Positions 43,456 to 52,701 of a stretch of 64,000 nucleotides of DNA are shown here, piece after piece. Location of the stretch: assembly GCF_014287775.1 (NCBI RefSeq), contig NZ_JACOOZ010000005.1:1-64000 (forward strand). Direction: 5' to 3'. The notes beneath the pieces were generated by a model. That model was not told the origin of the DNA, ran no database searches, and worked only from the letters and a program-made list of their open reading frames with translations. The stretch's first letter is position 1. Each line of letters starts with the position of its first letter. This stretch comes from Eubacterium_G segne. GTDB taxonomy: Bacteria > Bacillota > Clostridia > Lachnospirales > Lachnospiraceae. The position numbers were made by a program, and so were the translations under genes.

Positions 43456-44219
43456 TATATAAATTAGAGGATACAAAAACTGTAAACTATCTGTTTGAAA
43501 AATGGGATGAAGGAGTAATATGGGGATGCCTTGAAAAAGTTATGGGAGATATATATGTGGATAATTTAAATAATCCTACGTCTGCCATGGCTATTTTAGG
43601 GGATTTCTGCTATTTTGCAGGAAAATTAAATGAAGAATTAGTAATGTTTAAACCGGATAAATTTAAAAATTCCATTATTATGGTGCCGGAAGATACAGAA
43701 TGGGGCACCTTAATTGAAAAGTGCTTTGGAAACAAGGCAGAAAAAACAACCAGATATGCAATGAAAAAGGAAAAAGGTGTTTTTAATGTAGAGCATTTAA
43801 AAAGCATTGCAGAAGGTTTATCAAAGGAATATGAAATAAAAACAATTGATGAAAAACTATACAATGCCTGTTTTAAGGAGCAGTGGAGCAGGGACTTTGT
43901 AGCACAATATGATACATATGAAATGTACAGTGAAAAGGGAATGGGTGTTGCAATATTAAAGGATGGAGAATTAATTTCCGCTGCATCCTCTTATTCCAGA
44001 TTTAAGGATGGAATTGAAGTGGAAATTGCTACAAGAAAAGATTACAGACACAAAGGTCTTGCAAGCATATGTGGTGCTAAATTAATTCTTGAATGTATCA
44101 AAAAAGGATGGTATCCAAGCTGGGACGCAAGAATAATGTGGTCAGTAAAAATGGCAGAAAAATTAGGATATCATTTTTCCCATGAATATGTGGCATATAA
44201 TGTTAATTATAATGATTAG
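43452..44219 (+). CDS. GNAT family N-acetyltransferase
   Basis: 255 residues. The C-terminal GNAT core (~150-245) carries IATRKDYRHKGLASICGAKLI, the acetyl-CoA binding motif A. The N-terminal half matches the Firmicutes-type GNAT_acetyltran (PF12746) arrangement. Substrate is unknown. The gene overlaps the MATE transporter gene, so an export-and-acetylate detoxification pair is possible, but that is inference. No clear terminator follows. Confidence 0.85.
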   Translation: MIYKLEDTKTVNYLFEKWDEGVIWGCLEKVMGDIYVDNLNNPTSAMAILGDFCYFAGKLNEELVMFKPDKFKNSIIMVPEDTEWGTLIEKCFGNKAEKTTRYAMKKEKGVFNVEHLKSIAEGLSKEYEIKTIDEKLYNACFKEQWSRDFVAQYDTYEMYSEKGMGVAILKDGELISAASSYSRFKDGIEVEIATRKDYRHKGLASICGAKLILECIKKGWYPSWDARIMWSVKMAEKLGYHFSHEYVAYNVNYND

Positions 44220-44255
44220 TTTAAAAATAAGGCACAAATTTTTTACAATTATTTC

Positions 44256-44296
44256 AATCGCACACTATTGACAGTATGCGATTAAAGTGTTAGTAT
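44256..44296 (+). promoter_or_regulatory. marR promoter with palindromic operator
   Basis: TTGACA (44268-44273), 17 bases, TAGTAT (44291-44296). An inverted repeat AATCGCA (44256-44262) and TGCGATT (44277-44283) straddles the -35. This is the expected place for autorepression by the MarR protein encoded just downstream. Confidence 0.7.
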
Positions 44297-44318
44297 ATTC
44301 ACTACTTCGGAGGATATT

Positions 44319-44759
44319 ATGAATAAGATAACAGATAAGAGGAAAGATTGCTTTTATATGATAAAGCAGTTGCATGATAACATTGAAAAAAACGCCAATA
44401 ATTTATTAAAAAAATATGATTTAACAATGATGCAGCTTGGAGCATTAATGAGGTTAAATAAAGATGGAGGGGGAGAATGCACCCTGAAAGAATTTGAAAA
44501 ATTATTGCATTTGGCACAATCTACCACAGCAGGTATTGTAAAGAGATTGGAACAGAAAAAATTTGTTGAGTGTTTTGGTGATTCCCTTGATAAGAGAATA
44601 AAAAAGGTTCGTATTACCGCAGAAGGAATAAAGCTTTGCAGTATTGCAGCCGTAGATATGGAACATGCAGCTAAAAAATATACAAAAGGCATTTCAAAGG
44701 AGGAGCTTAATACATTTGTAAATGTAATAATAAAGCTGTGTGAAAACGCAGATAGTTAA
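44319..44759 (+). CDS. MarR family transcriptional regulator
   Basis: 146 residues with a winged helix-turn-helix (~45-110; LKEFEKLLHLAQSTTAGIVKRLEQKKFVE and a wing DSLDKRIKKVRIT) flanked by helices for dimerisation. Proteins of this type usually repress the adjacent exporter and release DNA when bound by its substrate. It lies 23 bases before a pair of ABC exporter genes and has its own palindromic promoter. GGAGG precedes the ATG. Confidence 0.92.
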   Translation: MNKITDKRKDCFYMIKQLHDNIEKNANNLLKKYDLTMMQLGALMRLNKDGGGECTLKEFEKLLHLAQSTTAGIVKRLEQKKFVECFGDSLDKRIKKVRITAEGIKLCSIAAVDMEHAAKKYTKGISKEELNTFVNVIIKLCENADS

Positions 44760-44782
44760 TAGTATGTAGAGGAGACTAATAG

Positions 44783-46537
44783 ATGTTTAAACTTTTTAAG
44801 AATTTAGAGAAAAAAGACAGATGTTTTATTTTAATGGCTTTAGTTTTCATTGTAGCCCAGGTATGGCTTGATTTGAAACTTCCGGATTACATGTCTGAAA
44901 TTACAGTGTTAGTTGAAACCCCTGACAGCAGTATGCAGGACATTTTAATTGCAGGAGGGAAAATGCTTGCGTGTGCTTTTGGAAGTTTGGTTTCAGGTAT
45001 TTCAGTGGCAGTATTAGCGGCTAAGTCAGGTATTGATTTTGCTGCAACCATCAGAGAAAAGTTGTTTCATAAGGTACAGGATTTCTCCATGGAGGAAATT
45101 GGAAAGTTTTCCACAGCCAGCCTTATAACAAGAACTACTAACGATGTATCACAAATTCAGATTTTAATTGTAATGGGACTTCAGGCAATTGCCAAGGCAC
45201 CTATTATGGCTGTATGGGCAATACTTAAAATTTATAATAAAAGCTGGCAGTGGACGGCATCTACAGGAGTTGCACTGGTAATTTTATTATTAATTGTTAT
45301 TACATGTATTGTTCTTGCATCTCCGAAATTTAAAAAGATGCAGGTATTAACTGATAACTTAAACAGGGTTACAAGGGAAAATCTTACAGGATTAAATGTA
45401 ATAAGAGCATATAATGCAGAAGAGTATCAGGAAGAAAAGTTTGAAAAGGCTAACAATGAACTTACATCTGCTAATATGTTTGCAAACAGAACCATGGCAT
45501 TTCTTATGCCGGGAATACAGGGGGTAATGAATGGTCTTACCCTTGCAATATATTGGATAGGGGCAATATTAATTAATAATGCGGCAATGAATAAGAAACT
45601 TACATTATTTTCAGATATGGTTGTATTTTCTTCCTATGCAATGCAGGTTATTATGGCGTTTATCATGCTGGTTATGATTTTTATGATTTGGCCTAGGGCA
45701 TCAGTAGCTGCAAATCGTATCACAGAAGTTTTAGATACTGATATAACCATAAAAGACGGTAGCTTAGATGGAGATACTAAGGAAAAAGGCACTGTTGAGT
45801 TTAAAAATGTATCTTTTGCATATCCTGATGCTGCGGCAAATGTTGTGGAAAATATCAGTTTTAAGGCAAATAAAGGTGAAACAATAGCTTTTATTGGAGC
45901 TACAGGATGTGGAAAAAGTACGGTAATTAATCTTATTCCAAGGTTTTATGATGTAACAGACGGAGAAGTGTTAGTTGACGGAATAAACGTTAAAGATTAC
46001 AAACAAAATGAACTTAGAAATAAAATAGGATATGTTTCCCAAAAGGCAATTTTATTTTCCGGGGACGTAGAATCAAATGTTGCATATGGTGATAATGGGA
46101 AGAAAGATGCTACGCCTGATGAGGTAAAGGAAGCCGTAAAAATTGCATGCGCAGATGATTTTGTGGAAAATCTCAAGGATAAATACCATGGTTATGTGGC
46201 ACAGGGAGGAGATAATTTCTCAGGTGGACAAAAACAGCGTTTATCAATAGCAAGAGCTATAGCAAAGAAGGCAGAAATACTTATTTTTGATGACTCATTT
46301 TCAGCTCTTGATTATAAAACTGACAGAAAGCTGCGTACGGCTTTGAAAAAACAGTGTAGCGACACTACGAAAATAATTGTAGCCCAGAGAATAGGAACCA
46401 TAAGGGATGCAGATTTAATTATTGTGTTAGATGGCGGAAAAATCGCAGGAAAAGGAACTCATAGTGAGTTAATGGAATCCTGTGAGGAATACAGACAAAT
46501 CGCATACTCTCAGTTATCAAAGGAGGAATTGGCGTAA
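44783..46537 (+). CDS. ABC exporter half-transporter, subunit A (degenerate site)
   Basis: 584 residues. A six-helix membrane domain (~15-310) and nucleotide-binding domain (~340-584). Walker A is GATGCGKST and the signature FSGGQKQRLSIA; Walker B ends LIFDDSFSALD, so the catalytic Glu is Asp. It pairs with the next gene, whose signature is altered, giving one inactive and one active ATP site as in BmrCD/TM287-288-type heterodimers. It likely exports drugs or peptides; substrate is unknown. It is under MarR control by position. Confidence 0.93.
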   Translation: MFKLFKNLEKKDRCFILMALVFIVAQVWLDLKLPDYMSEITVLVETPDSSMQDILIAGGKMLACAFGSLVSGISVAVLAAKSGIDFAATIREKLFHKVQDFSMEEIGKFSTASLITRTTNDVSQIQILIVMGLQAIAKAPIMAVWAILKIYNKSWQWTASTGVALVILLLIVITCIVLASPKFKKMQVLTDNLNRVTRENLTGLNVIRAYNAEEYQEEKFEKANNELTSANMFANRTMAFLMPGIQGVMNGLTLAIYWIGAILINNAAMNKKLTLFSDMVVFSSYAMQVIMAFIMLVMIFMIWPRASVAANRITEVLDTDITIKDGSLDGDTKEKGTVEFKNVSFAYPDAAANVVENISFKANKGETIAFIGATGCGKSTVINLIPRFYDVTDGEVLVDGINVKDYKQNELRNKIGYVSQKAILFSGDVESNVAYGDNGKKDATPDEVKEAVKIACADDFVENLKDKYHGYVAQGGDNFSGGQKQRLSIARAIAKKAEILIFDDSFSALDYKTDRKLRTALKKQCSDTTKIIVAQRIGTIRDADLIIVLDGGKIAGKGTHSELMESCEEYRQIAYSQLSKEELA

Positions 46538-48357
46538 TGGAAGGTAGAACAACAAATAGAAGAGGAATGAGACATCCGGGAATGCCTGTAGCAATGTCAA
46601 AGGAAAAGGTAACGAAAGGCACATGGAGCAAGCTCCTTAAATACTGTAAGAATTATTGGGCGTTTATTATAATTGCAATAATATGTGCCTGTGGAGGAAC
46701 GGTTTTAACATTGATTGGCCCTGATAAGATATCGGAAATTACAGATACCATTACAAAAGGTATAATGCCTAATGCCAAAATGGATATGGATAAAATTAAG
46801 TCAACAGCAATGATTTTGGCTGTTTTATATGGTGTTGGTGCCATTCTTTCAGCAACTCAGGGATTTATAATGTCAACAGTTACACAGTGTGTGTCAAGAA
46901 AACTTAGAAATGACATTTCAGTAAAAATTAATAAGCTTCCCATGAATTACTATCATCATAATTCCACTGGAGATGTGTTATCCCGTGTTACGAATGATGT
47001 AGATATGATTGCTACATCTCTTAACATGAGTATCGGAACAATGGTTTCTGCTGTTACATTGTTTGCAGGTTCTCTTATAATGATGATAAAAACAGATGTT
47101 GTAATGACCATTGCCGGAGTTCTTTCAACATTATTAGGCCTTGTCCTTATGATGGTTATTATGAAACATTCCCAGAAATATTTTACAAAGCAGCAGATGA
47201 ATCTTGGAGCAATAAATGGTCATATAGAAGAAATATATTCAGGTCATACAGTGGTAAAAGCCTATAATGGAGAAGATAAGGCAAATAAGCAGTTTGATGA
47301 ATTAAATGAAGCTTTAAGAAACAGTGGCTTTAAGGCACAGGCAATGTCAGGACTTATGATGCCTTTAATGACTTTTATTGGTAATTTCGGTTATGTTACA
47401 GTTTGCGTGGTAGGAGCTGCCCTTGCCATGAATGGAAATATTTCTTTTGGTGTTATTGTTTCGTTTATGATGTATATAAGATATTTTACCCAGCCATTGT
47501 CACAGTTAGCCCAGGCATTTCAGCAGTTGCAGTCGGCAGGTGCCGCATCATCCCGTGTTTTTGAGTTTTTAGGTGAAGAGGAAATGCAGGATGAAAGTAA
47601 TAAGAAGGCAATAATTACCAATACCAAAGGTGATGTGGAGTTTTCTCATGTACGATTTGGGTATGAGCCTGACAAAATAATAATAAATGATTTTTCGGCT
47701 AAGGCGAAGGCAGGTCAGAAAATAGCCATAGTAGGGCCTACAGGTGCAGGAAAAACTACACTGGTTAATTTGTTAATGCGTTTTTATGAAATAAACAGTG
47801 GTGAAATAAAAATCGACGGAGTATCCACAGCAGATATTAAAAGAGAGGATGTTCACTCAAAATTCTGTATGGTATTACAGGATACATGGTTGTTTGAAGG
47901 AAGTATCAGGGAAAACCTGATTTATTGTTCAGAAAATAAATCAGAGAAAAAAATGAGGGAAGCATGTAAGGCAGTTGGTCTTGACCACTTTATAAGAACA
48001 CTTCAAAATGGATATGATACTATTTTAAATGATCAGATTAACCTGTCTCAGGGACAGAAACAGCAACTTACAATAGCCAGGGCAATGATAGCTGATAAAC
48101 CTATTTTGATTTTAGATGAGGCTACAAGTTCTATTGATACAAGAACTGAGCAGAAAATCCAGAAAGCCATGGATGAACTTATGAAGAACAGAACATCCTT
48201 TGTAATTGCCCACAGATTGTCTACAATAAAAAATGCGGATTTAATTCTCGTATTAAAGGATGGAGATATTATTGAAAGTGGAAATCATCAGGAGCTTATG
48301 AGCAAAAACGGATTTTATGCAGATTTGTATAACAGTCAGTTTGAACAGGCATGTTAA
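46537..48357 (+). CDS. ABC exporter half-transporter, subunit B (consensus Walker B)
   Basis: 606 residues. A membrane domain (~45-340) and NBD (~370-606). Walker A is GPTGAGKTT and Walker B ILILDEATSSIDTR with the normal Glu, but the signature is LSQGQKQQL instead of LSGGQ. That complements subunit A, as expected for a heterodimer. The ATG overlaps the subunit A stop by one base (TAATG). AGGAGG lies upstream, so coupled translation is likely. It has a longer N-terminal cytoplasmic stretch than subunit A. Confidence 0.94.
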   Translation: MEGRTTNRRGMRHPGMPVAMSKEKVTKGTWSKLLKYCKNYWAFIIIAIICACGGTVLTLIGPDKISEITDTITKGIMPNAKMDMDKIKSTAMILAVLYGVGAILSATQGFIMSTVTQCVSRKLRNDISVKINKLPMNYYHHNSTGDVLSRVTNDVDMIATSLNMSIGTMVSAVTLFAGSLIMMIKTDVVMTIAGVLSTLLGLVLMMVIMKHSQKYFTKQQMNLGAINGHIEEIYSGHTVVKAYNGEDKANKQFDELNEALRNSGFKAQAMSGLMMPLMTFIGNFGYVTVCVVGAALAMNGNISFGVIVSFMMYIRYFTQPLSQLAQAFQQLQSAGAASSRVFEFLGEEEMQDESNKKAIITNTKGDVEFSHVRFGYEPDKIIINDFSAKAKAGQKIAIVGPTGAGKTTLVNLLMRFYEINSGEIKIDGVSTADIKREDVHSKFCMVLQDTWLFEGSIRENLIYCSENKSEKKMREACKAVGLDHFIRTLQNGYDTILNDQINLSQGQKQQLTIARAMIADKPILILDEATSSIDTRTEQKIQKAMDELMKNRTSFVIAHRLSTIKNADLILVLKDGDIIESGNHQELMSKNGFYADLYNSQFEQAC

Positions 48358-48384
48358 TGTATTATTTTATTAGAAGAGGGAAAT

Positions 48385-50088
48385 ATGGGGGAAAAATCAG
48401 ATAATTCGCTTAGTTTGGCGTTGGAAATCCCACAGGAGGAATTAATGAAATCTCAGGGATTAATGACAGGTTTTGATTCAGAAGAGGATGTATGGGAACT
48501 TATTGTAAGGTATACAGGAAATTTAGATAAAGTAAGGGAAATAAACGGCGTAGATGTTAGAGAGCTTTCTAACGGCTATGCCGTTTTAAATGTAAAAAAG
48601 GAATTGATAGATGAAGTGGCTAATGTGGAGGAGATTACCTACATTGAGAAGCCTACAGCACTTATATTTTCACTGCTTAGGGGAAAACAGGCATCCTGTA
48701 TAAATGAGGTACAGCAGACCTTTGCAAATAATGAAAACAATGGTCTTTTTGGAGAAGGAGTGATAGTGGGAATAGCTGACAGTGGCATTGATTTTACCCA
48801 TGAGGCTTTTAGAAATCAGGATGGAACCACAAGAATACTTAATTTGTGGGACCAGACAAATGACAGAGTTTATAATGCAGAAGAAATTAACGAGGCTTTA
48901 AAATCAGAAAATCCATATGAATCGGTAAATTCCGTGGATTATTCAGGACACGGAACCCATGTGGCAGGAATTGCAGCAGGCAATTTTGCTGAAAATAAAA
49001 ATGATAATCTGGGAATCGCAACAAAAAGCAGTCTTGTAATTGTAAAGATGGCTTTAGCAGGGGAGAGGTCGTTTCCAAGAACAACTCAGTTAATGGAGGC
49101 CGTTGATTATATGATAAAGGTGGCGGAAAGCTATAAAATGCCTTTGGCGATGAACTTAAGCTTTGGCAATAGCTATGGTTCTCATGATGGCACATCTCTT
49201 CTTTCTACTTATTTGGATTCCATGGCTGACGGTAGAAGGGTATCCATATGCGTGGGGGCGGGAAATGAGGGAGACAGTGCCGGTCATGCAGGAGGATATG
49301 TATTTGAGCCTACAGATGTGGAAGTTCAGGTATCACGTTTTCAAAAGGCATTTAGTATTCAGTTATGGAAAGACTTTTCAGATGAATTTAGGGTACAGAT
49401 AATTGCACCTTCAGGCTTTATTATAGATGTGACTGAAATTTATAACAGGGCACATAAATATGAGACAGATGAGACAAATGTTTATGTGTTTTATGGGACT
49501 CCTAAGCCTTATACCCAGTATCAGGAAATATATTTTGAACTTATACCGGTTTCAAATTATGTGAAATCAGGAATATGGACCATAAGACTTACACCTGAAA
49601 ATATAGTTACGGGACGATATGATATGTGGCTTCCGGAAGGAGGAATTATAAACGAAAATACCTCATTTTTAAGACCTGACCCTGATATAACACTTACGGT
49701 TCCTTCCACGTCTTCAAAGGTAATAAGTGTTGGAGCATATAATTCATCTAATGATGTAATGGCATCCTTTTCAGGACGGGGATTTACCAGAGAAACAAAT
49801 CAGGTAAAACCGGATATTGTGGCACCGGGAGTGAATATAAGTTCGGCATCAAATACGGGGGGAGTATCCGTAAGAACCGGAACATCCATGGCAACCCCTT
49901 TTGTGTGTGGCAGTGCGGCCTTAATGATGGAATGGGGGATAGTTCGGGGAAATGATCCTTTTCTGTACGGGCAGAAATTGAAAAGTTATCTTATAAAGGG
50001 AAGCAGAAAACTTCCGGGATTTACAAGGTGGCCTAACGAACAGGCAGGGTGGGGAGCTTTGTGTGTTTCAGAGAGTATACCTAAATAA
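48385..50088 (+). CDS. S8 family serine protease, Csp-like
   Basis: 567 residues with no signal peptide. A prodomain-like region (~1-90) and a subtilisin domain with all three catalytic residues: Asp132 (GIADSGID), His189 (GHGTHVAG) and Ser501 (GTSMATP). A ~230-residue insert between the oxyanion region and Ser is typical of the Clostridia Csp germination proteases (CspA/B/C), which activate the spore cortex lytic enzyme SleC. No sleC is in the window, so germination function is an inference. It follows the ABC exporter by 27 bases. GAGGG precedes the ATG. Confidence 0.85.
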   Translation: MGEKSDNSLSLALEIPQEELMKSQGLMTGFDSEEDVWELIVRYTGNLDKVREINGVDVRELSNGYAVLNVKKELIDEVANVEEITYIEKPTALIFSLLRGKQASCINEVQQTFANNENNGLFGEGVIVGIADSGIDFTHEAFRNQDGTTRILNLWDQTNDRVYNAEEINEALKSENPYESVNSVDYSGHGTHVAGIAAGNFAENKNDNLGIATKSSLVIVKMALAGERSFPRTTQLMEAVDYMIKVAESYKMPLAMNLSFGNSYGSHDGTSLLSTYLDSMADGRRVSICVGAGNEGDSAGHAGGYVFEPTDVEVQVSRFQKAFSIQLWKDFSDEFRVQIIAPSGFIIDVTEIYNRAHKYETDETNVYVFYGTPKPYTQYQEIYFELIPVSNYVKSGIWTIRLTPENIVTGRYDMWLPEGGIINENTSFLRPDPDITLTVPSTSSKVISVGAYNSSNDVMASFSGRGFTRETNQVKPDIVAPGVNISSASNTGGVSVRTGTSMATPFVCGSAALMMEWGIVRGNDPFLYGQKLKSYLIKGSRKLPGFTRWPNEQAGWGALCVSESIPK

Positions 50089-50240
50089 TATACTTTAAAT
50101 ATTTTCACTATTGACGATTAAATATAGACGCAATAAAATTTACAACGGTGTGGGCGATTAACTATTCAGTAGAACATAAAAATACCATATTGGATACTGT
50201 CTGTTGAATGGCAATATGTGTTACAAAGAAGGAAAGAAAC

Positions 50241-50718
50241 ATGAAATGGAAACACATTTTAGCAATCGGACTGTCGGCAGCAATGGTTATGTGTACAGTA
50301 TTAAAAGAGGGAACAATCGTATATGCAAATACTGAAATGGACGCAATAAGCCATGGTGGGAAAACTTTTGAAGCAGCTGGTATTCAGGTAGAAGATGGAG
50401 AAAATCCCGAAGGTGCTTTTAGCGATTGTACATCTTTGAAGAAATTTGATTTTTCAGATGTAAGTCGTATTGAAAAATAAGCATTTTATAATTGTAGCAG
50501 CCTTGAAAACCTTAAAATACCGGACACGGCAAATACCATTCCAGAGGGAGCATTTGCAGATCGCTCTAATCTTAAAACTATTATTTTACCTAAGTCTGTC
50601 AGCAGTTTCGCAAAGAATTTTATCATAGATTTTAGTCCGGTAAAAAGGAACAGCAGTAATTACTGTGAAGTCAGGAAGAAAAACTATAAAGTGCAAAATT
50701 ACAGTAAAATAAATTAAT
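50241..50718 (+). pseudogene. decayed BspA-like LRR surface protein with Big2-like end
   Basis: A signal peptide (MKWKHILAIGLSAAMVMC) starts at 50241, then a leucine-rich BspA-type repeat (GAFSDCTSLKKFDFSDVSRIEK) that meets TAA at 50478-50480. The same frame goes on with AFYNCSSLENLKIP and GAFADRSNLKTIILP, so the stop replaces what is usually a Tyr codon. Near 50640 the match jumps frame to KGTAVITVKSGRKTIKCKITVK-type sequence (here given in parts: KGTAVITVKSGRK, then TIKCKITVK), the usual end of Big2-like domains. So one nonsense change plus a deletion or frameshift have ruined a surface-protein gene. Confidence 0.75.
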
Positions 50719-50722
50719 TTTT

Positions 50723-50772
50723 AAAATATGCGGTTTAAAGACATTTGTGTGGCGGACAGCCGCATATTTTTT
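50723..50772 (+). terminator. intrinsic terminator after the pseudogene
   Basis: AAAATATGCGG (50723-50733) pairs with CCGCATATTTT (50760-50770) around a 26-base loop, followed by T residues. Confidence 0.85.
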
Positions 50773-50809
50773 ACGTATTTCAAGTGCAAAATACAGTATA
50801 TTGGTAACA

Positions 50810-50837
50810 TTGACATTAAATAATCAGGTTATATAAT
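50810..50837 (+). promoter_or_regulatory. promoter of lrgAB
   Basis: TTGACA (50810-50815), 16 bases, TATAAT (50832-50837), 39 bases before the lrgA start. Confidence 0.75.
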
Positions 50838-50876
50838 AATTTAGAACATACAAAATAATCATATATAGGAGAAAAG

Positions 50877-51248
50877 ATGAAATATATACGACAACTTTTA
50901 ATTATACTTGGAATATCCTTTGCAGGAGAAGTCTTAAAATATATACTTCCCCTTCCGATTCCTGCGGGAATATATGGTATGGCAATATTATTTATTGGAT
51001 TAATGACAGGATTAATTAAATTAGAAGCAGTTAGGGAAACGGGAAAATTCCTTATTGAGATTATGCCGTTAATGTTCATTCCGGCAGGAGTGGGATTAAT
51101 GAATAGCTGGGGAAAGCTTGCATCGGTGCTTGTCCCTGTATGTATAATCACGGCTGTTACCATTATAACGGTAATGGTTGCCACAGGCAGAATGTCCCAG
51201 TGGATTATAAGAAAAAGCAGAAATAAGGAGACAGATAGGGATGAATGA
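50877..51248 (+). CDS. lrgA: LrgA/CidA family holin-like protein
   Basis: 123 residues with four membrane helices and the family segment PIPAGIYGMAILFIGL, followed by FIPAGVGLM. LrgA/CidA proteins influence murein hydrolase activity and, with LrgB, carry small organic acids such as pyruvate in some Firmicutes. AGGAG precedes the ATG. lrgB overlaps its end by eight bases. Confidence 0.9.
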   Translation: MKYIRQLLIILGISFAGEVLKYILPLPIPAGIYGMAILFIGLMTGLIKLEAVRETGKFLIEIMPLMFIPAGVGLMNSWGKLASVLVPVCIITAVTIITVMVATGRMSQWIIRKSRNKETDRDE

Positions 51249-51933
51249 TTTTTTTAGAGAGTCAATGTTTGCCGGCGTAACTTTAAGTTTGGTGGCATAT
51301 TTAATAGGAACATTGTTAAAAAAGAAGTTTAAATTGGGAATTTTTAATCCCCTATTAATTTCAATTGTGGTATCAATAGTGGTTCTGGTTGTAGGAAAAG
51401 TTGATTATTACACTTACAATGAGGGGGCAAAATACTTAAGCTGGCTACTGACTCCGGCAACAGTGTGTCTTGCAATACCTCTTTATGAGCAGTGGGGATT
51501 ACTCCTTAAAAATTTTAAGGCGGTTATGTTAGGACTTGTGGCAGGTACAATAACAAGTCTTACAACAGTTCTGGCATTAGCCTTGATTTGTGGTTTGTCT
51601 CATGAAGAATATGTAACTTTACTTCCAAAATCCATAACAACAGCCATAGGAATGGGTGTATCGGAGGAGTTGGGAGGATATGTAACCATAACTGTAGCTG
51701 TAATAATTATTACCGGTGTATTGGGAAATATTTTTGGAGAATTAATTTGCAAAATATTTAAAATTGATGAACCGATTTCTAGGGGACTGGCTTTTGGTGC
51801 CTCATCCCATGCAATAGGAACTGCGAAAGCCTTGGAAATAGGTGAGGTTGAAGGGGCAATGAGCAGTCTTGCCATAGCGGTATCAGGAATACTTACGGTA
51901 GCACTGTCATCATTATATGCAAATTTTATGTAA
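51241..51933 (+). CDS. lrgB: LrgB family membrane protein
   Basis: 230 residues with about seven helices. The conserved family segments LPKSITTAIGMGVSEELGG and RGLAFGASSHAIGTAKA are intact. It is the partner of LrgA; the plant relative is a plastid glycolate/glycerate carrier, which supports a transport role. No LytSR two-component genes are adjacent, so regulation differs from Staphylococcus or lies elsewhere. Its own AAGGAG lies inside lrgA. Confidence 0.92.
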   Translation: MNDFFRESMFAGVTLSLVAYLIGTLLKKKFKLGIFNPLLISIVVSIVVLVVGKVDYYTYNEGAKYLSWLLTPATVCLAIPLYEQWGLLLKNFKAVMLGLVAGTITSLTTVLALALICGLSHEEYVTLLPKSITTAIGMGVSEELGGYVTITVAVIIITGVLGNIFGELICKIFKIDEPISRGLAFGASSHAIGTAKALEIGEVEGAMSSLAIAVSGILTVALSSLYANFM

Positions 51934-51970
51934 TAGAAGATTAATTATAAAATTAGGAGAATGAGGATAT

Positions 51971-52537
51971 ATGATAATAACAATAGCAAGAGAATGTGGA
52001 TGTAATGGAGATGATATTGGAAGATTTTTAGCTGAAAAATACAATATTCCCTGTTACACCAAAAAAGAACTGGAAAAAATTGCAAAGAAAGAACATATTT
52101 ACGAAAAATATCCTTTTTTCTTTAATGAAGTATCCCTTGAATTAATGATGGATACTGTAGCAGATGAAATGAAACAGCACTTAAGAAACACGCCGAAAGA
52201 GGCTCTTGGGAAAACTGTCAAAAATGGTGATTTTGTTATCATTGGAAGGGCATCAAATTATGCTTTTAGGGACAGGGACGATGTTGTAAGAATATTTTTA
52301 TGTGGTGAAAAAAAACAGCGCATTAGAAATATTGCAATAAAACATAATGTGTCTGAAAGAAAGGCAGGAATAATAGTTGATGAGACAGATAACAGAAGAA
52401 GGAGTTATCACAAATATTATACAGGAGAAGAGTGGGGGTATGCAGGTAATTATGATATGTGCCTGAATGCAATAAAACTGGAAAAAACAGGAATAGGCGA
52501 AATGATTGATGAATATTTAAAGTTAAAGAATGTATAA
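51971..52537 (+). CDS. cytidylate kinase-like family protein
   Basis: 188 residues, P-loop kinase fold of the cytidylate-kinase-like family (PF13189). It starts MIITIARECGCNGDDIGRFLA, where the Gly-rich phosphate loop is replaced by ARECGCNGDDIG, and has IIGRASNYAFRD and DETDNRRRSYHKYYTG. The family is common in Clostridia; its substrate is not established and it should not be read as housekeeping Cmk. GGAG precedes the ATG. It lies between lrgB and recA. Confidence 0.8.
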   Translation: MIITIARECGCNGDDIGRFLAEKYNIPCYTKKELEKIAKKEHIYEKYPFFFNEVSLELMMDTVADEMKQHLRNTPKEALGKTVKNGDFVIIGRASNYAFRDRDDVVRIFLCGEKKQRIRNIAIKHNVSERKAGIIVDETDNRRRSYHKYYTGEEWGYAGNYDMCLNAIKLEKTGIGEMIDEYLKLKNV

Positions 52538-52631
52538 TAATGTAGGATTTCTAAAAAATAAATAATCATGTTGCATATTATTTTAATAAAGTATATAATT
52601 ATATTTAACAAAATAATATGACAAATTAATA

Positions 52632-52679
52632 TTGACAAGGATAGGATAATGTACTATCATAATAACGAACAACAGTTCG
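52632..52679 (+). promoter_or_regulatory. recA promoter with LexA (SOS) box
   Basis: TTGACA (52632-52637), 17 bases, TATCAT (52655-52660). CGAAC-AACA-GTTCG (52666-52679) is an exact Gram-positive LexA box (CGAACNNNNGTTCG) covering the start point, so LexA should block transcription until DNA damage. Confidence 0.92.
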
Positions 52680-52701
52680 ATTAAAATAAGCGAGGATTAA
52701 T

